In this document: in pieces, positions 6,067-6,781 of the stretch
Position numbering within the stretch: the first letter of the stretch is position 1
Layout of the letters: every line of letters starts with the position of its first letter
Origin: Acidobacteriota bacterium
GTDB taxonomy: Bacteria > Acidobacteriota > Thermoanaerobaculia > Multivoradales > JAHEKO01
Length of the DNA stretch: 6,781 bases
Reading direction: 5' to 3'
NCBI GenBank assembly: GCA_029863825.1
Contig: JAOTUP010000111.1
Span: forward strand, 1-6,781
Made by a program: the position numbers and the translations under genes
Notes under the pieces: generated by a model
Seen by the model: only the letters and a program-made list of their open reading frames with translations
Databases searched by the model: none
Told to the model about the DNA's origin: nothing

Positions 6067-6781
6067 ATGGATCGGCTGAGCAACTTTCTGAAGCACGTAC
6101 TGCGCGACTTGCGGGCGCAGAAGTTGCGCACCCTCCTGACCACCCTCGGAATCATCTGGGGCACGGTCGCGGTGAGCCTGCTTCTGGCCTTTGGCGACGG
6201 CTTCCATTACCAAGTCAAGAAGAACTCGGCCGGCCTCGGCAACGGCATCATCATCGCCTGGCCGTCACGCACCTCGATGCCGTTCGAAGGGTTGGGCAAA
6301 GGGCGGCCGGTGCGGCTCGACGAGAGCGACATCCGGCTCCTCAAGGCCAACGCTCAGGAGCTCGAGTGGATCTCGAGTGAGTACGCGCAGACACTGAAGC
6401 TGCAGCTCGGCACCAGGACGCTGGCGGTCGATACGGTGGGCGTCCATCCAATCTTCGGCGAGATGCGCAACATGATCCCGCAAGCGGGCGGGCGTTTCAT
6501 CGACCCGCTCGACATGCGCGAAAAGCGTCGCGTGGCGTTCCTGGGCAACGACTTGGCGCAAGACCTCTTCGGCTCCGGCGACCCGATCGGTCAGATCCTT
6601 CGCCTTCACGGCTCGCCGTTCACGGTCATCGGTGTCTTGAAGGAAAAGACCCAGGACTCTTCCTACCGCTTCCGCGACAAGGACATGATCGTCATTCCGG
6701 CCACCACCATGCGAGCGCTCACCGGCCAGAAGTACATGAACAACTTCGTCTTCACCGCCGAGGACGTGCGGCGCACCGAAG
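6067..6781 (+). CDS. MacB/FtsX-family ABC transporter permease (partial, 3' end beyond window)
   Basis: The frame is open from the ATG at 6067 to the window end (238 codons). The N-terminus MDRLSNFLKHVLRDLRAQKLR is the amphipathic lead-in typical of MacB-type permeases. The first transmembrane helix follows at about 22-42 (LLTTLGIIWGTVAVSLLLAF). After it comes the periplasmic core domain, with DTVGVHPIFGEMRN (122-135), GGRFIDPLD (141-149), RVAFLGNDLAQDLFGSGDPIGQ (155-176, a conserved pattern in this family) and FTVIGVLKEK (185-194). The remaining transmembrane helices are outside the window. No nucleotide-binding domain precedes it, so this is a permease-only subunit rather than the fused MacB of E. 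coli; the ATPase is expected downstream. The start is supported by AGAAGG 5 bases upstream. It works with the adaptor upstream in mechanotransmission-type export across the envelope. Confidence 0.92.
   Translation, partial: MDRLSNFLKHVLRDLRAQKLRTLLTTLGIIWGTVAVSLLLAFGDGFHYQVKKNSAGLGNGIIIAWPSRTSMPFEGLGKGRPVRLDESDIRLLKANAQELEWISSEYAQTLKLQLGTRTLAVDTVGVHPIFGEMRNMIPQAGGRFIDPLDMREKRRVAFLGNDLAQDLFGSGDPIGQILRLHGSPFTVIGVLKEKTQDSSYRFRDKDMIVIPATTMRALTGQKYMNNFVFTAEDVRRTE

Noticed and set aside
1..6781. CRISPR array, tRNA/rRNA, transposase or attachment sites
   Set aside because: I looked for regularly spaced repeats, cloverleaf-like segments, terminal inverted repeats and transposase motifs and saw none.

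Overview
The window is GC-rich, tightly coded bacterial chromosome carrying two divergent gene sets, with no mobile element, CRISPR array or RNA gene that I can see. The two-membrane efflux parts, the periplasmic binding protein and the GC-rich codon use point to a Gram-negative bacterium. A lineage such as Acidobacteriota or a related proteobacterial-type group is possible, but this is a guess from style and no gene fixes the taxonomy.

Left part, minus strand (about 4465 down to 1): four signalling genes read in the same direction. First comes an OmpR/PhoB-type response regulator (3779-4465). After a gap of about 140 bases comes a soluble hybrid histidine kinase whose chain continues into a receiver and an HD-GYP domain, the c-di-GMP phosphodiesterase fold (1609-3639). 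Eight bases later is an exported PhnD-like solute-binding protein (668-1600). Seven bases after that is a membrane sensor with two transmembrane helices, a periplasmic domain and a HAMP domain, cut by the window edge (1-660). The last three genes are tightly packed, and the kinase stop codon overlaps the ribosome-binding site of the binding protein. My reading is a ligand-sensing module: the binding protein reports a small periplasmic ligand to the HAMP sensor, and the kinase/HD-GYP protein is a linked cytoplasmic output, probably involving c-di-GMP. The output domain of the HAMP protein lies outside the window, so this remains an inference.

Middle (4466-4797): a 332-base divergent intergenic region. 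It holds a repeated GCCGGTGACAG element (two direct copies and one near-perfect inverted copy) and a nested inverted repeat that could form a 6+8 bp stem upstream of the right-hand operon.

Right part, plus strand (4798-6781): a MacA/HlyD-type periplasmic adaptor (4798-5907), a 159-base gap with a small GTACG-centred inverted repeat, and the start of a MacB/FtsX-type ABC permease (6067 to beyond the window). Together they are the beginning of a tripartite ABC efflux or export system. Its ATPase is not in the window and is expected downstream. The divergent response regulator is a natural candidate regulator of this operon, but nothing in the sequence proves it.
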